A stretch of 64,000 nt of DNA. It comes from Micromonospora globbae. GTDB taxonomy: Bacteria > Actinomycetota > Actinomycetes > Mycobacteriales > Micromonosporaceae. Location: positions 1-64,000 of the forward strand of contig NZ_RAQQ01000012.1 of the NCBI RefSeq assembly GCF_003610785.1, written 5' to 3'. Below, piece by piece: positions 56,225-64,000 of the stretch; position 1 is the first letter of the stretch; each line of letters starts with the position of its first letter. Below the pieces are notes generated by a model. It was not told the DNA's origin, did no database searches, and was given only the letters and a program-made list of their open reading frames with translations. A program made the translations under genes and the position numbers.

Positions 56225-58699
56225 TCAGCGGGCGGCTTCGACGGCCGCGTACGCGTCCACCAGTCCCGCGCCCGTGATGTTCGCGGGACCGCCGCAGGCG
56301 TCCCCCGGGGCGCGCGAGCGGTAGGTGGGCTCGGCCGGTGTGGCGGTCTCCCGCAGCAGTTGCCGGGTCCGGGCCGGGTCACCGACGAGGGCCGGGTTCG
56401 CCGACCACATGAGCGCCACGACGCCCGCCACCTGCGGGGTGGCCATCGAGGTGCCGTCCAGGGTGCCGTATCCGCCGCCGGGCATCGCCGAGCGCACCCC
56501 GACGCCGGGCGCCAGCACGTCCGGCTTGGTCGCGCCGCCCGGTACCGGCCCCCGCGACGAGAACTCCGCCACCCGGTCCCGCTGGTCCACCGCGCCGACG
56601 GTCAGCACGTCCGGGTACGGCGCGGGCGGGTCGTCGATCGAGGCGCACCACGGGCCCGTGTTGCCCGCGGCGGCCACCACGAAGATGCCAGCGGCGTCCA
56701 GCGCGGCGGTGGCCGGCCGGAGCACGCCCGCGTCGCAGCCCTCGATGCCCGGGCAGCCCCACGAGTTGGTGAGGATGTCCGGCGCGCGCTCGGGACGCCC
56801 GTCGGTGAACGGGTCGCCGCCGGTCGGGAACGGGGCCAGCATGAACTGCAGGCAGTCCAGGTAGTGCGCCGGGCTGCCGAGGTTGCGGTCCAGGTTCACG
56901 CAGCCCACCCACTGTGCGCCGGGTGCCACCCCGATGCCGCCCCGCCCCACCGCGCTGCCGAGCGTGTGCGTACCGTGCCCGCCGCTGTCGGTCGGGACGC
57001 GGGTGCCGTCCCACGGGTCGTACCAGGAGTCGTCACCGCCCCGGAAGCCCCCGGCCAGCGCCGGGTGGCGACCGTCCACTCCGGAGTCCGAGCTGCCGAT
57101 GACCACGCCCGCGCCGGTCACCCCGAGCTGCGACCAGACGCGGTCCGCGCCGATCCGCCGGATGTTCCACTCGGAACCGGTCGGCGCGGGGTCCGTGCCG
57201 CGGGTCGTGCCGGCGGGCGCGGGCAGCGGGCGCAGCCGCTGGCTCACCAGCACCCGGCCCACCTCGGGCCGGCCGGCGAGCCAGGCCCGCACCCCCGGCC
57301 CGCCGTCCACCTCGATCGCGTTCACGAGGTAGTACGGCTCGGGGTCCAGGCGCAGCCGGGTCAACTCCCGGCGCAGGTCGGCCTGCGTCCGGTCGGCGGT
57401 GTCGACGAGCCGGCGGTAGACCTCGCGGGCCCGCGCGTCGCGGCCGGCCCGGCCCGGCGCGGCGGCCGGCAACCCGGTCAGGTCGGCCTGTTCCCGCAGC
57501 ACCACGAACAGCCGCTCGCCGTGCAGTCCAGGCTGGCCCGGCCCGAGATCCACGGCGGCCAGCGTCACGAGCAGGACCGCCGCGCAGACGGCCGCCGTCC
57601 GCCGGCTCGGCACGCGTGCGCCGCGGCGTGCGAACAGCACGGCGTACGCGGCGGCGAGCAGCAGCGCCACGCCGAGCCCGGCGCCGCCGGCGACCGCCAC
57701 CCAGAACGGCACGTCCCGGCTGCCCACCAGCAGCAGGGTGATCTCCTCCGGGTCGGCGAAGGCCAGCGGCCCGAACGCGGCGAACCCGACGAGCCACCGG
57801 GTCGGTGCGGTGGGCACCGAGCCGGCGGGGCGCCGGCGGCGCGCCACCGCGTACAGGGCGGCCAGCGCGAAACCGGTCGGGGGGAGGGTGAGCAGGGCCG
57901 GCAGTTGCGCCCCGGACTGACCTGAGCCGGCCGCGAGCAGCAGCAGCGCCACACCGGAGACCAGGCCGCCCACCAGCACGAGGCGGGCCGGTCGGGGCGG
58001 TTCGCCGACCGCGAACCGGGACCAGAACGTCGTGCCCAGCAGCGCCCCGGCGACCGCCCCGACAGCGGCGGCGGCCAGCGCGGCGAGCACCGTCTCCAGC
58101 AGCCCGCCGAGCGCGCCCAGCCACGCCCAGGGCAGCAGGAGGGCGAGCCCGGCGGCGATCGCCAGCAGCGTGGCGGGGTCCGGCCGGCCGGCGCGTACGA
58201 CCGGTGACCCGCCCTCGACGGCCGCCGGCGTGCCCGGGACCGGCCCCGGCGCCACCGTCTGGTCGACCGGCCGGCGGAGGACCCGGCGCAGCACCAGCGC
58301 GGCCACGGCGGCCGTCGCGGCGAGCCCGGCGAGGTACGCCTCGTGGTGCACCGGCGGGACGGCCCGCAGCAGCCCGAACACGCCGAGCACCAGCGCGGCG
58401 GCGAGCCAGGCGCGGCCGGTGGCGCGGACGGCTGCGGAGCGGGGGAGCAGGGCCAGCAGCAGGGCGGGTGTGCCGACGAGCACCACCGTGAGCAGGCCGG
58501 CCGCCGGCCAGAGCCACGGCACGCGGTCCCGCCCGAAGCCGAGCAGCACCTGGTCGACCAGCCAACCGCCCAGCTGCCCGGGCACGGTGACCGCGACGGT
58601 CCAGCAGCCGGTGAGCACGGCCGCGACGACGGGCCAGGGACCGGACGGAGGATGGTGCGGCGGGCGGGCGCCGGCCCACGCCGGGGGTACGGCCTGCAT
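56225..58699 (-). CDS. Membrane-anchored subtilisin-like (S8) protease
   Basis: An 824-residue protein in two halves. Residues 1-440 hold about ten transmembrane helices in Ala/Leu-rich stretches. After a propeptide-like region (about 440-515) comes a subtilase domain with catalytic Asp538 (SSDSGVDG), His575 (GGHGTHTLG), the oxyanion Asn in NSWGCPG region/AAAGNTG and Ser751 (GTSMATP). Several Cys pairs suggest an extracellular catalytic domain. Most subtilases are simply secreted; this multi-pass form is unusual. ATG 58699 has TACTGT 6 nt upstream, so it is probably leaderless. Divergent from glpD. Confidence 0.88.
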   Translation of the reverse strand: MQAVPPAWAGARPPHHPPSGPWPVVAAVLTGCWTVAVTVPGQLGGWLVDQVLLGFGRDRVPWLWPAAGLLTVVLVGTPALLLALLPRSAAVRATGRAWLAAALVLGVFGLLRAVPPVHHEAYLAGLAATAAVAALVLRRVLRRPVDQTVAPGPVPGTPAAVEGGSPVVRAGRPDPATLLAIAAGLALLLPWAWLGALGGLLETVLAALAAAAVGAVAGALLGTTFWSRFAVGEPPRPARLVLVGGLVSGVALLLLAAGSGQSGAQLPALLTLPPTGFALAALYAVARRRRPAGSVPTAPTRWLVGFAAFGPLAFADPEEITLLLVGSRDVPFWVAVAGGAGLGVALLLAAAYAVLFARRGARVPSRRTAAVCAAVLLVTLAAVDLGPGQPGLHGERLFVVLREQADLTGLPAAAPGRAGRDARAREVYRRLVDTADRTQADLRRELTRLRLDPEPYYLVNAIEVDGGPGVRAWLAGRPEVGRVLVSQRLRPLPAPAGTTRGTDPAPTGSEWNIRRIGADRVWSQLGVTGAGVVIGSSDSGVDGRHPALAGGFRGGDDSWYDPWDGTRVPTDSGGHGTHTLGSAVGRGGIGVAPGAQWVGCVNLDRNLGSPAHYLDCLQFMLAPFPTGGDPFTDGRPERAPDILTNSWGCPGIEGCDAGVLRPATAALDAAGIFVVAAAGNTGPWCASIDDPPAPYPDVLTVGAVDQRDRVAEFSSRGPVPGGATKPDVLAPGVGVRSAMPGGGYGTLDGTSMATPQVAGVVALMWSANPALVGDPARTRQLLRETATPAEPTYRSRAPGDACGGPANITGAGLVDAYAAVEAAR

Positions 58700-58705
58700 T
58701 GCGAA

Positions 58706-58711
58706 ACAGTA
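58706..58711 (-). promoter_or_regulatory. -10 element, leaderless S8 protease gene
   Basis: TACTGT on the minus strand, 6 nt before the ATG at 58699. Confidence 0.5.
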
Positions 58712-58870
58712 CGACGGACCGCCCGACCCCCGGCGACCGGCGGGTGCCGGGGGAGTCCCCGGGGCCGCGACGGCTGTCGGACCAGCCCCGGGGACGTTCG
58801 TGCCCGGCCCTGTGGACCGCGCCGGGACCCGCCCGGGCCGTGCGGAGTGCCGCCGGATGTTCTTGGCGGT

Positions 58871-58876
58871 TACGGT
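58871..58876 (+). promoter_or_regulatory. -10 element, leaderless glpD
   Basis: TACGGT, 6 nt before the GTG at 58883. Confidence 0.5.
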
Positions 58877-58882
58877 GGACGG

Positions 58883-60709
58883 GTGCGCGACCCCAACGTG
58901 TCCCGATCCGTCGCCGGCCGGCTGTCGCCCGAGCGCCGCGCCGACGACCTGCGCAAACTGCGGGCCGAGCGGTTCGACGTCCTGGTGATCGGGGGTGGGG
59001 TCACCGGCGCGGGCGCCGCGCTGGACGCGGCCTCGCGCGGGCTCAAGGTCGCGCTCGTCGAGGCCCGCGACTTCGCCGCCGGCACCTCCAGCCGTTCGAG
59101 CAAGCTCATCCACGGCGGGCTCCGCTACCTGGAGCAGCTGGAGTTCCACCTGGTCCACGAGGCGCTCACCGAGCGCGGGCTCCTCGCCACCCGGCTCGCG
59201 CCGCACCTGGTCCGGCCGGTGCCGTTCCTCGTGCCGCTGCCCGCCGGCCGGGGGCTGCGCGACCTGCCCAGGCGGGTGTTCCGCCGCTCGTACTACGGCA
59301 CGGGCGTGGCGACGTACGACGTCTTCGCCGGCATCTTCGGCAGCGGCCGCGGGATGCCGCTGCACCGGCACCTGACGCGCGAGGGCGCGCGGCGGATCTT
59401 CCCGAGCCTGCGGGCCGACGCGCTCGCCGGTGCGATCCGCTACTACGACGGGCAGGTCGACGACGCCCGGCTGGTGGTCACCCTGGCCCGCACGGCGGCC
59501 AGTCTCGGCGCCACCGTCGTGAGCAGCGCGCGGGCCGTCGGCCTGATCCGGCAGGCGCGGGAGGTGACCGGCGTCCGCGTACGGGACCTGGAGGCCCCGC
59601 CCGGTTCGCCGGACGCGGAGTTCGAGGTGCGGGCGCGCACGGTGATCGCCGCCACCGGTGTGTGGAGCGACGACATGTCGCGCATGCTCAACGACGTGGG
59701 GCTGCGCCCCGGGATGCGGGTGCGGGCCTCCAAGGGCGTGCACCTCGTGGTGCCGCGCTCGGCGATCACCGGCGAGGCGGGGCTGATCCTGCGCACCGCC
59801 ACCAGCGTGCTCTTCGTCATCCCGTGGGGCGGCCACTGGATCATCGGCACCACCGACACCGACTGGCGGCTGGACCGCTCGCACCCGGCCGCGTCGGCGC
59901 GCGACATCGAGTACCTGCTCCAGCAGGTCAACGGGGTGCTCGACCGCCCGCTCACCACCGCCGACATCGAGGGGGTGTACGCGGGGCTGCGCCCGCTGCT
60001 GGCCGGCGAGGCGGACTCGACCTCGAAGCTCTCCCGCGAGCACGCGGTCGTCGAACCGATGCTCGGGCTGCTGCTCGTGGCCGGCGGCAAGTACACGACG
60101 TATCGGGTGATGGCCTCGGACGTGGTGGACCGCGCCGCCCGCCGCCTCGGCGGGGTACGCCCGTCCCGTACCGCCGACCTGCCGCTGCTCGGCGCGGACG
60201 GGTACGCCGCCATGTGGCGGGACCGGGCCGACCTGGCCCGGCGGCACGGCGTGCCGGTCGGTGTCGTGGAGCACCTGCTGGAGCGGTACGGCACGCTCAC
60301 GCTGGACCTGCTCGCGCTCATCGACTCCGATCCGCTGCTCGCATCCCCGCTGGCCGGCGCACCGGAGTACCTGGCGGCCGAGGTCACCTACGCGGCCCGC
60401 GCGGAGGGCGCCCTGCACCTGGAGGACGTGCTCACGCGGCGTACCCGGATCTCCTTCGAGACCAGCCACCGGGGCGTCGACTCGGCGGAGCACGCCGCGG
60501 AGCTGATGGGCGCGGTGCTCGGCTGGGACGCGTCGCGGCGCGCCCGCGAGGTGGCGCACTACCGGGCGCGGGTCGAGGCGGAGCGCCAGTCCCAGCTCAT
60601 GCCGGACGACGTGGCGGCGGACGCGGCCCGGCTCGGCGCGCCGGACGTCCGCGGTTTCGCCGCGGACCGCGGCGGCGACGGCGACCCGGCCGAACTGCCC
60701 TCGGGCTGA
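58883..60709 (+). CDS. glpD: Glycerol-3-phosphate dehydrogenase (aerobic, FAD)
   Basis: GlpD oxidises glycerol-3-phosphate to dihydroxyacetone phosphate and passes electrons to the quinone pool at the inner membrane face. The 608-residue product has the FAD motif GGGVTGAGAALDAASRG (from 37), SSRSSKLIHGGLRYLEQLEF, and the substrate-side IGTTDTDW and AGGKYTTYR motifs. The C-terminal helical domain (EYLAAEVTYAARAEGALHLEDVLTRRTR) is of normal length. The GTG at 58883 is leaderless. No glpK or glpF is adjacent, so it is a stand-alone copy. Confidence 0.95.
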   Translation: MRDPNVSRSVAGRLSPERRADDLRKLRAERFDVLVIGGGVTGAGAALDAASRGLKVALVEARDFAAGTSSRSSKLIHGGLRYLEQLEFHLVHEALTERGLLATRLAPHLVRPVPFLVPLPAGRGLRDLPRRVFRRSYYGTGVATYDVFAGIFGSGRGMPLHRHLTREGARRIFPSLRADALAGAIRYYDGQVDDARLVVTLARTAASLGATVVSSARAVGLIRQAREVTGVRVRDLEAPPGSPDAEFEVRARTVIAATGVWSDDMSRMLNDVGLRPGMRVRASKGVHLVVPRSAITGEAGLILRTATSVLFVIPWGGHWIIGTTDTDWRLDRSHPAASARDIEYLLQQVNGVLDRPLTTADIEGVYAGLRPLLAGEADSTSKLSREHAVVEPMLGLLLVAGGKYTTYRVMASDVVDRAARRLGGVRPSRTADLPLLGADGYAAMWRDRADLARRHGVPVGVVEHLLERYGTLTLDLLALIDSDPLLASPLAGAPEYLAAEVTYAARAEGALHLEDVLTRRTRISFETSHRGVDSAEHAAELMGAVLGWDASRRAREVAHYRARVEAERQSQLMPDDVAADAARLGAPDVRGFAADRGGDGDPAELPSG

Positions 60710-60822
60710 GCCGGCGTCGACGGCGGCGGGCCGGGCGCGACCCGGCGGGCGGGCCGGCGCGGTCGGTCGGTGCCGATCGCGCCCCGGCCGGTGCGGCTGG
60801 GCCGACGGGGATCCGCGGAAAG

Positions 60823-60866
60823 CTACCGAGGTGTAGGGGTACCAGCGGCAACCTACGGTCCTGTAG
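60823..60866. promoter_or_regulatory. Twin CTAC-N6-GTAG dyads before lipoprotein gene
   Basis: CTAC-N6-GTAG at 60823-60836 and again at 60853-60866, exactly 30 bp apart (about three helical turns). The second overlaps the TAGCTT -10 (60864-60869) of the lipoprotein gene. Likely operator sites. Confidence 0.5.
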
Positions 60867-60869
60867 CTT
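60864..60869 (+). promoter_or_regulatory. -10 element, leaderless lipoprotein gene
   Basis: TAGCTT, 7 nt before the GTG at 60877. Confidence 0.45.
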
Positions 60870-60876
60870 CCGGCAA

Positions 60877-61407
60877 GTGCTACCCCGTTCCCCCTCCCGT
60901 CTGCTCGTTCCCCTCCTCGGCGCGGCGCTGGCCGTCGCGCTGACCGGCTGCACCCTCGTCCACGCGTCCACTGACGACACCGATGCCTCACCGGCGCCGG
61001 CGGCCACCGGGCTGCCGGGTCCGGACGCGCCGACCACCGTCGGCGAGGGGCAGGTCAGCCTCTTCCAGAAGCTCGGCACGACCGGTCCACTGCGGACCCT
61101 CCGGGTCGAGCGGGACGGCACGTGGAAGTGCACCGACTGCGCGGGCGACGGGGTGAACTCGACCGGCACGCTCACCCCGGAGCAGGTGAGCCGGTTGCAG
61201 CAGCTCCTCGCGGACCCCGGGCTGGCCGGGGAGACCGACGAGGCCCGCCAGTACCGGGCCACCTGCATCGACGCGTTGACGTCGAGCCTGCTCACCGCCG
61301 TCGGCCCGATCACCTCCGAGGACTGCCCCGGCGCCGAGCGTCCGAAGATCGCGGGTGAGATCCTCCTGCTGCTCACCCAGGCCACCCCGGCCGAGCTGAC
61401 CGGCTGA
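60877..61407 (+). CDS. Lipoprotein of unknown function
   Basis: A 176-residue predicted lipoprotein. The signal peptide (SRLLVPLLGAALAVALTGC) has a lipobox LTGC at about 22-25. A Ser/Ala/Pro linker follows, then a globular part: VSLFQKLGTTGPLRTLRVERDGTWKCTDCAGD, LTPEQVSRLQQLLADPGLAGE, ATCIDALTSSLLTAVGPITSEDCPGAE. A WKCTDC pair and two later Cys could form disulfides. No family recognised. The GTG at 60877 has a TAGCTT -10 7 nt upstream and no ribosome site. It converges on the oxidase gene, with stops 5 bp apart. Confidence 0.82.
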   Translation: MLPRSPSRLLVPLLGAALAVALTGCTLVHASTDDTDASPAPAATGLPGPDAPTTVGEGQVSLFQKLGTTGPLRTLRVERDGTWKCTDCAGDGVNSTGTLTPEQVSRLQQLLADPGLAGETDEARQYRATCIDALTSSLLTAVGPITSEDCPGAERPKIAGEILLLLTQATPAELTG

Positions 61408-61411
61408 GGCT

Positions 61412-62809
61412 CTAGAGCACCTTTCCGGGGTTCAGCAGGCCGGTCGGGTCGAGCGCCGCCTTGATCGCCTGGTGCACGCGGACGCCGACCGGCCCGATCT
61501 CGCGGGCCAGCCAGTCCCGCTTGAGCAGGCCCACCCCGTGCTCGCCAGTGCAGGTGCCGCCCAGGTCGAGGCCGAGTCGCATGATCTCGTCGAACGCCCG
61601 CCGGCCGCGCTCCAGGCTGGCCGGGTCGGCGCGGTCGACGACGATGTTCGGGTGCATGTTGCCGTCACCGGCGTGGCCCACGACGCCGATCGGCACGTCG
61701 CACTCCGCCGCGATCCGGGACACCCCGTCGAGCAGCGCGGCGAGCGCACCGCGGGGCACCGCCACGTCGTCGATGACCAGGCCGCCGTTGCCGCCCGGGT
61801 AGGCGTCCGCCGCGAACTTCTCCATGGCGGGGTGGGCCAGCCGGCGGGCCTGGAGCAGGGCGGCCGCCTCGATGGCGTCGGTGGCCGCGTAGACCTCGTC
61901 GGCGCCCGCCGACTCGCAGACCTCGGCGAGGGCGGCCAGGTCCTCCGCGGCCCGGGTGCCGGTGTCCGCGGCGGCCAGCAGCAGGGCCTCGGCGTCCGTA
62001 CGCAGGCCCATCGGCTGGTACGCCTCGATGGCCCGCAGGTGGGTCTGGTCGAGCAGTTCCAGCAGGCTCGGGCTGAGCCCGCGGGCGGCGATCTCGGCGA
62101 CCGCCGCGCCGGCCGCCGCGGTGGACGGGAAGACCGCCACGAGGGTGAGCGACTCCGCCGGGGCGGGCCGCAGCGCCACGGTCACCTCGGTGATCACGCC
62201 GAGGGTGCCCTCCGAGCCCACGAAGAGCCGCGTGAGGTCGTAGCCGGCGACACCCTTGGCGGTGCGCCGCCCGGTGCGCAGCACCTCGCCCGAGGCGAGC
62301 ACCACCTCCAGGCCGAGCACGTACTCGGTGGTCACGCCGTACTTCACGCAGCACATGCCACCGGCGTTGGTGGCCACGTTGCCGCCGATGGTGGAGGACT
62401 CCCAGGAGCCCGGGTCCGGCGGGTACCACAGCCCCTGCTTCGCCACGGCGGCCGCCAGGGTGGCGTTCACGACGCCGGGCTGCACCACGGCGATCCGGCT
62501 CACCGGGTCGATCTCCCGGATCTCGTCCATCGCCACGGTGCTGATCACCACGGCGCCGTCGACGGCGTTCGCCGCGCCGGCCAGTCCGGTGCGCGCGCCC
62601 TGCGGCACGACCGGTACGCCGTGCCGGGCCGCGGCCCGCACCACGGCCACCACGTCCTCGGTGCTGCGCGGCCGGGTCACGACCAGTGGCGAGCCGGCGG
62701 CGCAGAGGTCGGCCTCGTCGCGTTCGTGCATCCGGAGCAGGTCCGGGTCGGTCAGCACGCCGTTCTCGCCGAGCGCGGCACGCAGGTCGTCGAGGAGGGG
62801 GGAAACCAT
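61412..62809 (-). CDS. FAD-linked oxidase (GlcD/lactate-dehydrogenase-like)
   Basis: A 465-residue flavoenzyme of the GlcD/D-lactate dehydrogenase group. The PCMH-type FAD domain has VVPQGARTGLAGAANA, WYPPDPGSWESSTIGGNVATNAGG and FVGSEGTLGVITEV. The C-terminal substrate domain has the metal-site segments VGHAGDGNMHPN and GEHGVGLLKR. Such enzymes oxidise D-2-hydroxy acids such as glycolate or D-lactate; which is used is not clear. No GlcE/GlcF partners are near. ATG 62809 has TAGCCT 7 nt upstream, so it is probably leaderless; an upstream ATG at 62848 lacks support. Confidence 0.9.
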   Translation of the reverse strand: MVSPLLDDLRAALGENGVLTDPDLLRMHERDEADLCAAGSPLVVTRPRSTEDVVAVVRAAARHGVPVVPQGARTGLAGAANAVDGAVVISTVAMDEIREIDPVSRIAVVQPGVVNATLAAAVAKQGLWYPPDPGSWESSTIGGNVATNAGGMCCVKYGVTTEYVLGLEVVLASGEVLRTGRRTAKGVAGYDLTRLFVGSEGTLGVITEVTVALRPAPAESLTLVAVFPSTAAAGAAVAEIAARGLSPSLLELLDQTHLRAIEAYQPMGLRTDAEALLLAAADTGTRAAEDLAALAEVCESAGADEVYAATDAIEAAALLQARRLAHPAMEKFAADAYPGGNGGLVIDDVAVPRGALAALLDGVSRIAAECDVPIGVVGHAGDGNMHPNIVVDRADPASLERGRRAFDEIMRLGLDLGGTCTGEHGVGLLKRDWLAREIGPVGVRVHQAIKAALDPTGLLNPGKVL

Positions 62810-62816
62810 GGTGCAG

Positions 62817-62822
62817 AGGCTA
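62817..62822 (-). promoter_or_regulatory. -10 element, leaderless FAD oxidase gene
   Basis: TAGCCT on the minus strand, 7 nt before the ATG at 62809. Confidence 0.5.
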
Positions 62823-62864
62823 GGTGGCCGGCAGCCGATCATCAACATGATCCACAGGCGGGGC

Positions 62865-62870
62865 TAGCGT
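62865..62870 (+). promoter_or_regulatory. -10 element, leaderless DUF4031 gene
   Basis: TAGCGT, 7 nt before the ATG at 62878. Confidence 0.5.
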
Positions 62871-62877
62871 GGTGGGC

Positions 62878-63144
62878 ATGATCTACCTGGACCGCCCCGG
62901 TTGGCCGTCCCGGGGCCGGCTCTGGTCCCACCTGGTCAGCGACGTCTCGTACGCCGAGCTGCACGCGTTCGCCGAGGCGCTCGGGGCTCCCCGCCGGGGC
63001 TTCGACCGGGACCACTACGACATCCCCGCCGAGCGGTTCGCGATGGCCGTCTGGCTCGGTGCGCGGGTGGTGCCCAGCCGGGAACTGGTCCGGCTGCTCC
63101 GGGAGGCCGGGCTGCGCCGCCCGAAGCACCTCGTACGACCCTGA
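62878..63144 (+). CDS. DUF4031 family protein
   Basis: An 88-residue DUF4031 protein. The core is MIYLDRPGWPSRGRLWSHLVSD, YAELHAFAEALGAPRRGFDRDHYDIPAERF, AMAVWLGARVVPSRELVRLLREAGLR. The conserved Asp and His residues (DRPGW, FDRDHYD) hint at a metal site, but function is unknown. It is leaderless, with TAGCGT 7 nt before the ATG, and divergent from the FAD oxidase gene with 68 bp between starts. Confidence 0.9.
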   Translation: MIYLDRPGWPSRGRLWSHLVSDVSYAELHAFAEALGAPRRGFDRDHYDIPAERFAMAVWLGARVVPSRELVRLLREAGLRRPKHLVRP

Positions 63145-63200
63145 CCGGCCGCCACCGTCACCCGTCGTCGGCCGCGCCGGCGTGCCGTGGCACCAAATGA

Positions 63201-63845
63201 TCAGCCGGGCGCGGTCAGCGCCGCCAACTCGCGGTGCAGGTTCGCCCGGGCCGGCCGCTCCCACCGGGCGGCGAGCGGCGGCGTCCGGAACAGCGCGGGC
63301 AGGGCGAGCAGGGCGGTGAGCACCCGTGCCCGGCCGGCCCGGAAGTCGGCGTCGGGCACGTGCGCGTACTCCCGCCGGATCGCGGCCGCGTACCGGTCGT
63401 ACACCGGGGGCGCCGCGGCCAGCACGGCGAGGTCGGCGTCGCAGAGCAGGGCGCCGTCGGCGTCCCCGGGCCCGACCACGTGCCCGGCGGTGAGCAGCAC
63501 CAGCCGGCGGACCTCGTCCACGGCGGCGCCCGACAGCCCGAGACCGGTGAGGACGCGCACGGCGAGCGCCGCGCTGTCCCGCTCGTTGGCGTCGCCCGCC
63601 GCCCGGGGGTCGTAGACGGCGTCGTGGTACCAGGCGGCGAGCCGCACCAGGTCCGGCCGCCCGGCCAGGTCGGCGTACCGGTCGACGACGTCCAGCACCG
63701 CCCGCAGGTGGTCGCACGTGTGGTAGTGCCGGTGCGGCTCCCGCCAGCGGCGCACCAGGTCCTCCCCGGTGCCGGTCAGGTCCGTCTCGCGGGTCGCCCC
63801 GGCGCCCCGGGCCGCCGCCCGCCACCGGTCCAGAAGCTCGGCCAC
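63201..63845 (-). CDS. HD-domain metal-dependent phosphohydrolase-like protein
   Basis: A 214-residue HD-superfamily protein. Metal-binding residues are in HRHYHTCDHLRAVL, AAWYHDAVYDP (the HD pair) and RRLVLLTAGH. HD domains hydrolyse phosphoesters of nucleotides; this group has no known substrate. The GTG at 63845 is chosen because AELLDRWRAA is the family-like beginning and CAGACT lies 6 nt upstream; an in-frame ATG at 63863 is the alternative and has no ribosome site. Convergent with the DUF4031 gene. Confidence 0.85.
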   Translation of the reverse strand: MAELLDRWRAAARGAGATRETDLTGTGEDLVRRWREPHRHYHTCDHLRAVLDVVDRYADLAGRPDLVRLAAWYHDAVYDPRAAGDANERDSAALAVRVLTGLGLSGAAVDEVRRLVLLTAGHVVGPGDADGALLCDADLAVLAAAPPVYDRYAAAIRREYAHVPDADFRAGRARVLTALLALPALFRTPPLAARWERPARANLHRELAALTAPG

Positions 63846-63851
63846 CCGCCG

Positions 63852-63857
63852 AGTCTG
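63852..63857 (-). promoter_or_regulatory. -10 element of the HD-domain gene
   Basis: CAGACT on the minus strand, 6 nt before the GTG at 63845; a weak match. Confidence 0.3.
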
Positions 63858-63920
63858 CCGCATCGGCGGACGCGCCGCGGGACCGAGGATTCACCCGGCG
63901 TGACTCGGGTAGTAGCCGGC

Positions 63921-64000
63921 ATGGCGGAGGCCCGGGAGCGCAGACGGCTGTGGCGCGTGCGCCCACGGGAGCTGCGCCGTGGGCTCACCGACGTCGACAG
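63921..64000 (+). CDS. Start of a gene cut by the window end
   Basis: An open frame from the ATG at 63921 to the window end: MAEARERRRLWRVRPRELRR and six more residues. Very basic and too short to assign. A GGTAGT hexamer 7 nt upstream is a possible weak -10. It is divergent from the HD-domain gene, with 75 bp between starts. Confidence 0.45.
   Translation, partial: MAEARERRRLWRVRPRELRRGLTDVD

Noticed and set aside
56225..60991. A 1588-codon open frame on the minus strand running through glpD
   Set aside because: Only the part from 58699 down encodes a recognisable protein; the upstream part is antisense to glpD and has no family signal. High GC keeps such frames open.

Overview
The window is very GC-rich actinobacterial chromosome with strong third-position GC, frequent GTG starts and dense short operons. 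A histidine kinase/Roadblock/DUF742/G-protein 'conservon', an actinobacterial gas-vesicle cluster, a groEL with CIRCE elements, a SAM riboswitch before threonine synthase and many leaderless promoters point to Actinomycetia. The gene content and the palindromic repeats suggest Micromonosporaceae (Micromonospora-like); that placement is inference. No phage, transposase, CRISPR array, tRNA or rRNA was seen.

Layout. 1-8.5 kb: a RidA-like gene whose end runs into a 22-bp tandem repeat, two aldo/keto reductases divergent from a LysR regulator, a TipA-like MerR regulator, an AraC/VOC pair, a DUF998 membrane protein, an enoyl-CoA hydratase and a CrtU-like carotenoid oxidoreductase. 8.5-14.5 kb: a Pyr_excise-like protein, a double-RCK ion-channel protein, an APC permease with a PAP2 phosphatase, and a DUF4032 protein. 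14.5-18.5 kb: an amino-sugar operon (SIS isomerase/deaminase, ROK kinase, NagA) divergent from a DeoR regulator. 18.5-21.2 kb: an ABC exporter pair and a DUF3263 protein. 21.6-24.9 kb: envelope/stress genes (Ala/Gln-rich protein, holin-like protein, DUF3618 protein, PP2C-like protein) and a GNAT. 25.2-30.6 kb: a ten-gene gas-vesicle operon behind a SigB-type promoter. 30.7-39 kb: a Cdc48-like AAA ATPase and an extended conservon. 39.3-43 kb: an alpha/beta-hydrolase fused to an ABC ATPase, plus its permease. 43-46.9 kb: a lipoprotein, an ArsR/EamA pair with two operators, and a SAM riboswitch with thrC. 47 kb: a structured RNA with its own promoter and terminator, not recognised as a known family. 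47.2-54.9 kb: GNATs, paaN, cspA, a 25-bp minisatellite, a Pro-rich membrane protein and groEL. 54.9-64 kb: a small acidic protein, a GNAT, a membrane-anchored subtilase, glpD, a lipoprotein, a GlcD-like oxidase, DUF4031 and HD-domain proteins.

Genes work together in several units. The nag operon converts GlcNAc-6-P towards central sugars under a DeoR-family regulator. The gvp operon encodes shell, assembly and nucleation proteins and is tightly coupled by overlapping stops and starts. The conservon forms a membrane-associated kinase/G-protein module with an extra sensor-like gene in front and a small protein behind. Twenty genes have a -10-like hexamer 6-8 nt before the start codon, so leaderless transcription looks common here. 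Two 18-bp-arm palindromes with a shared loop sit at convergent gene ends and supply the stop codon of one neighbour.
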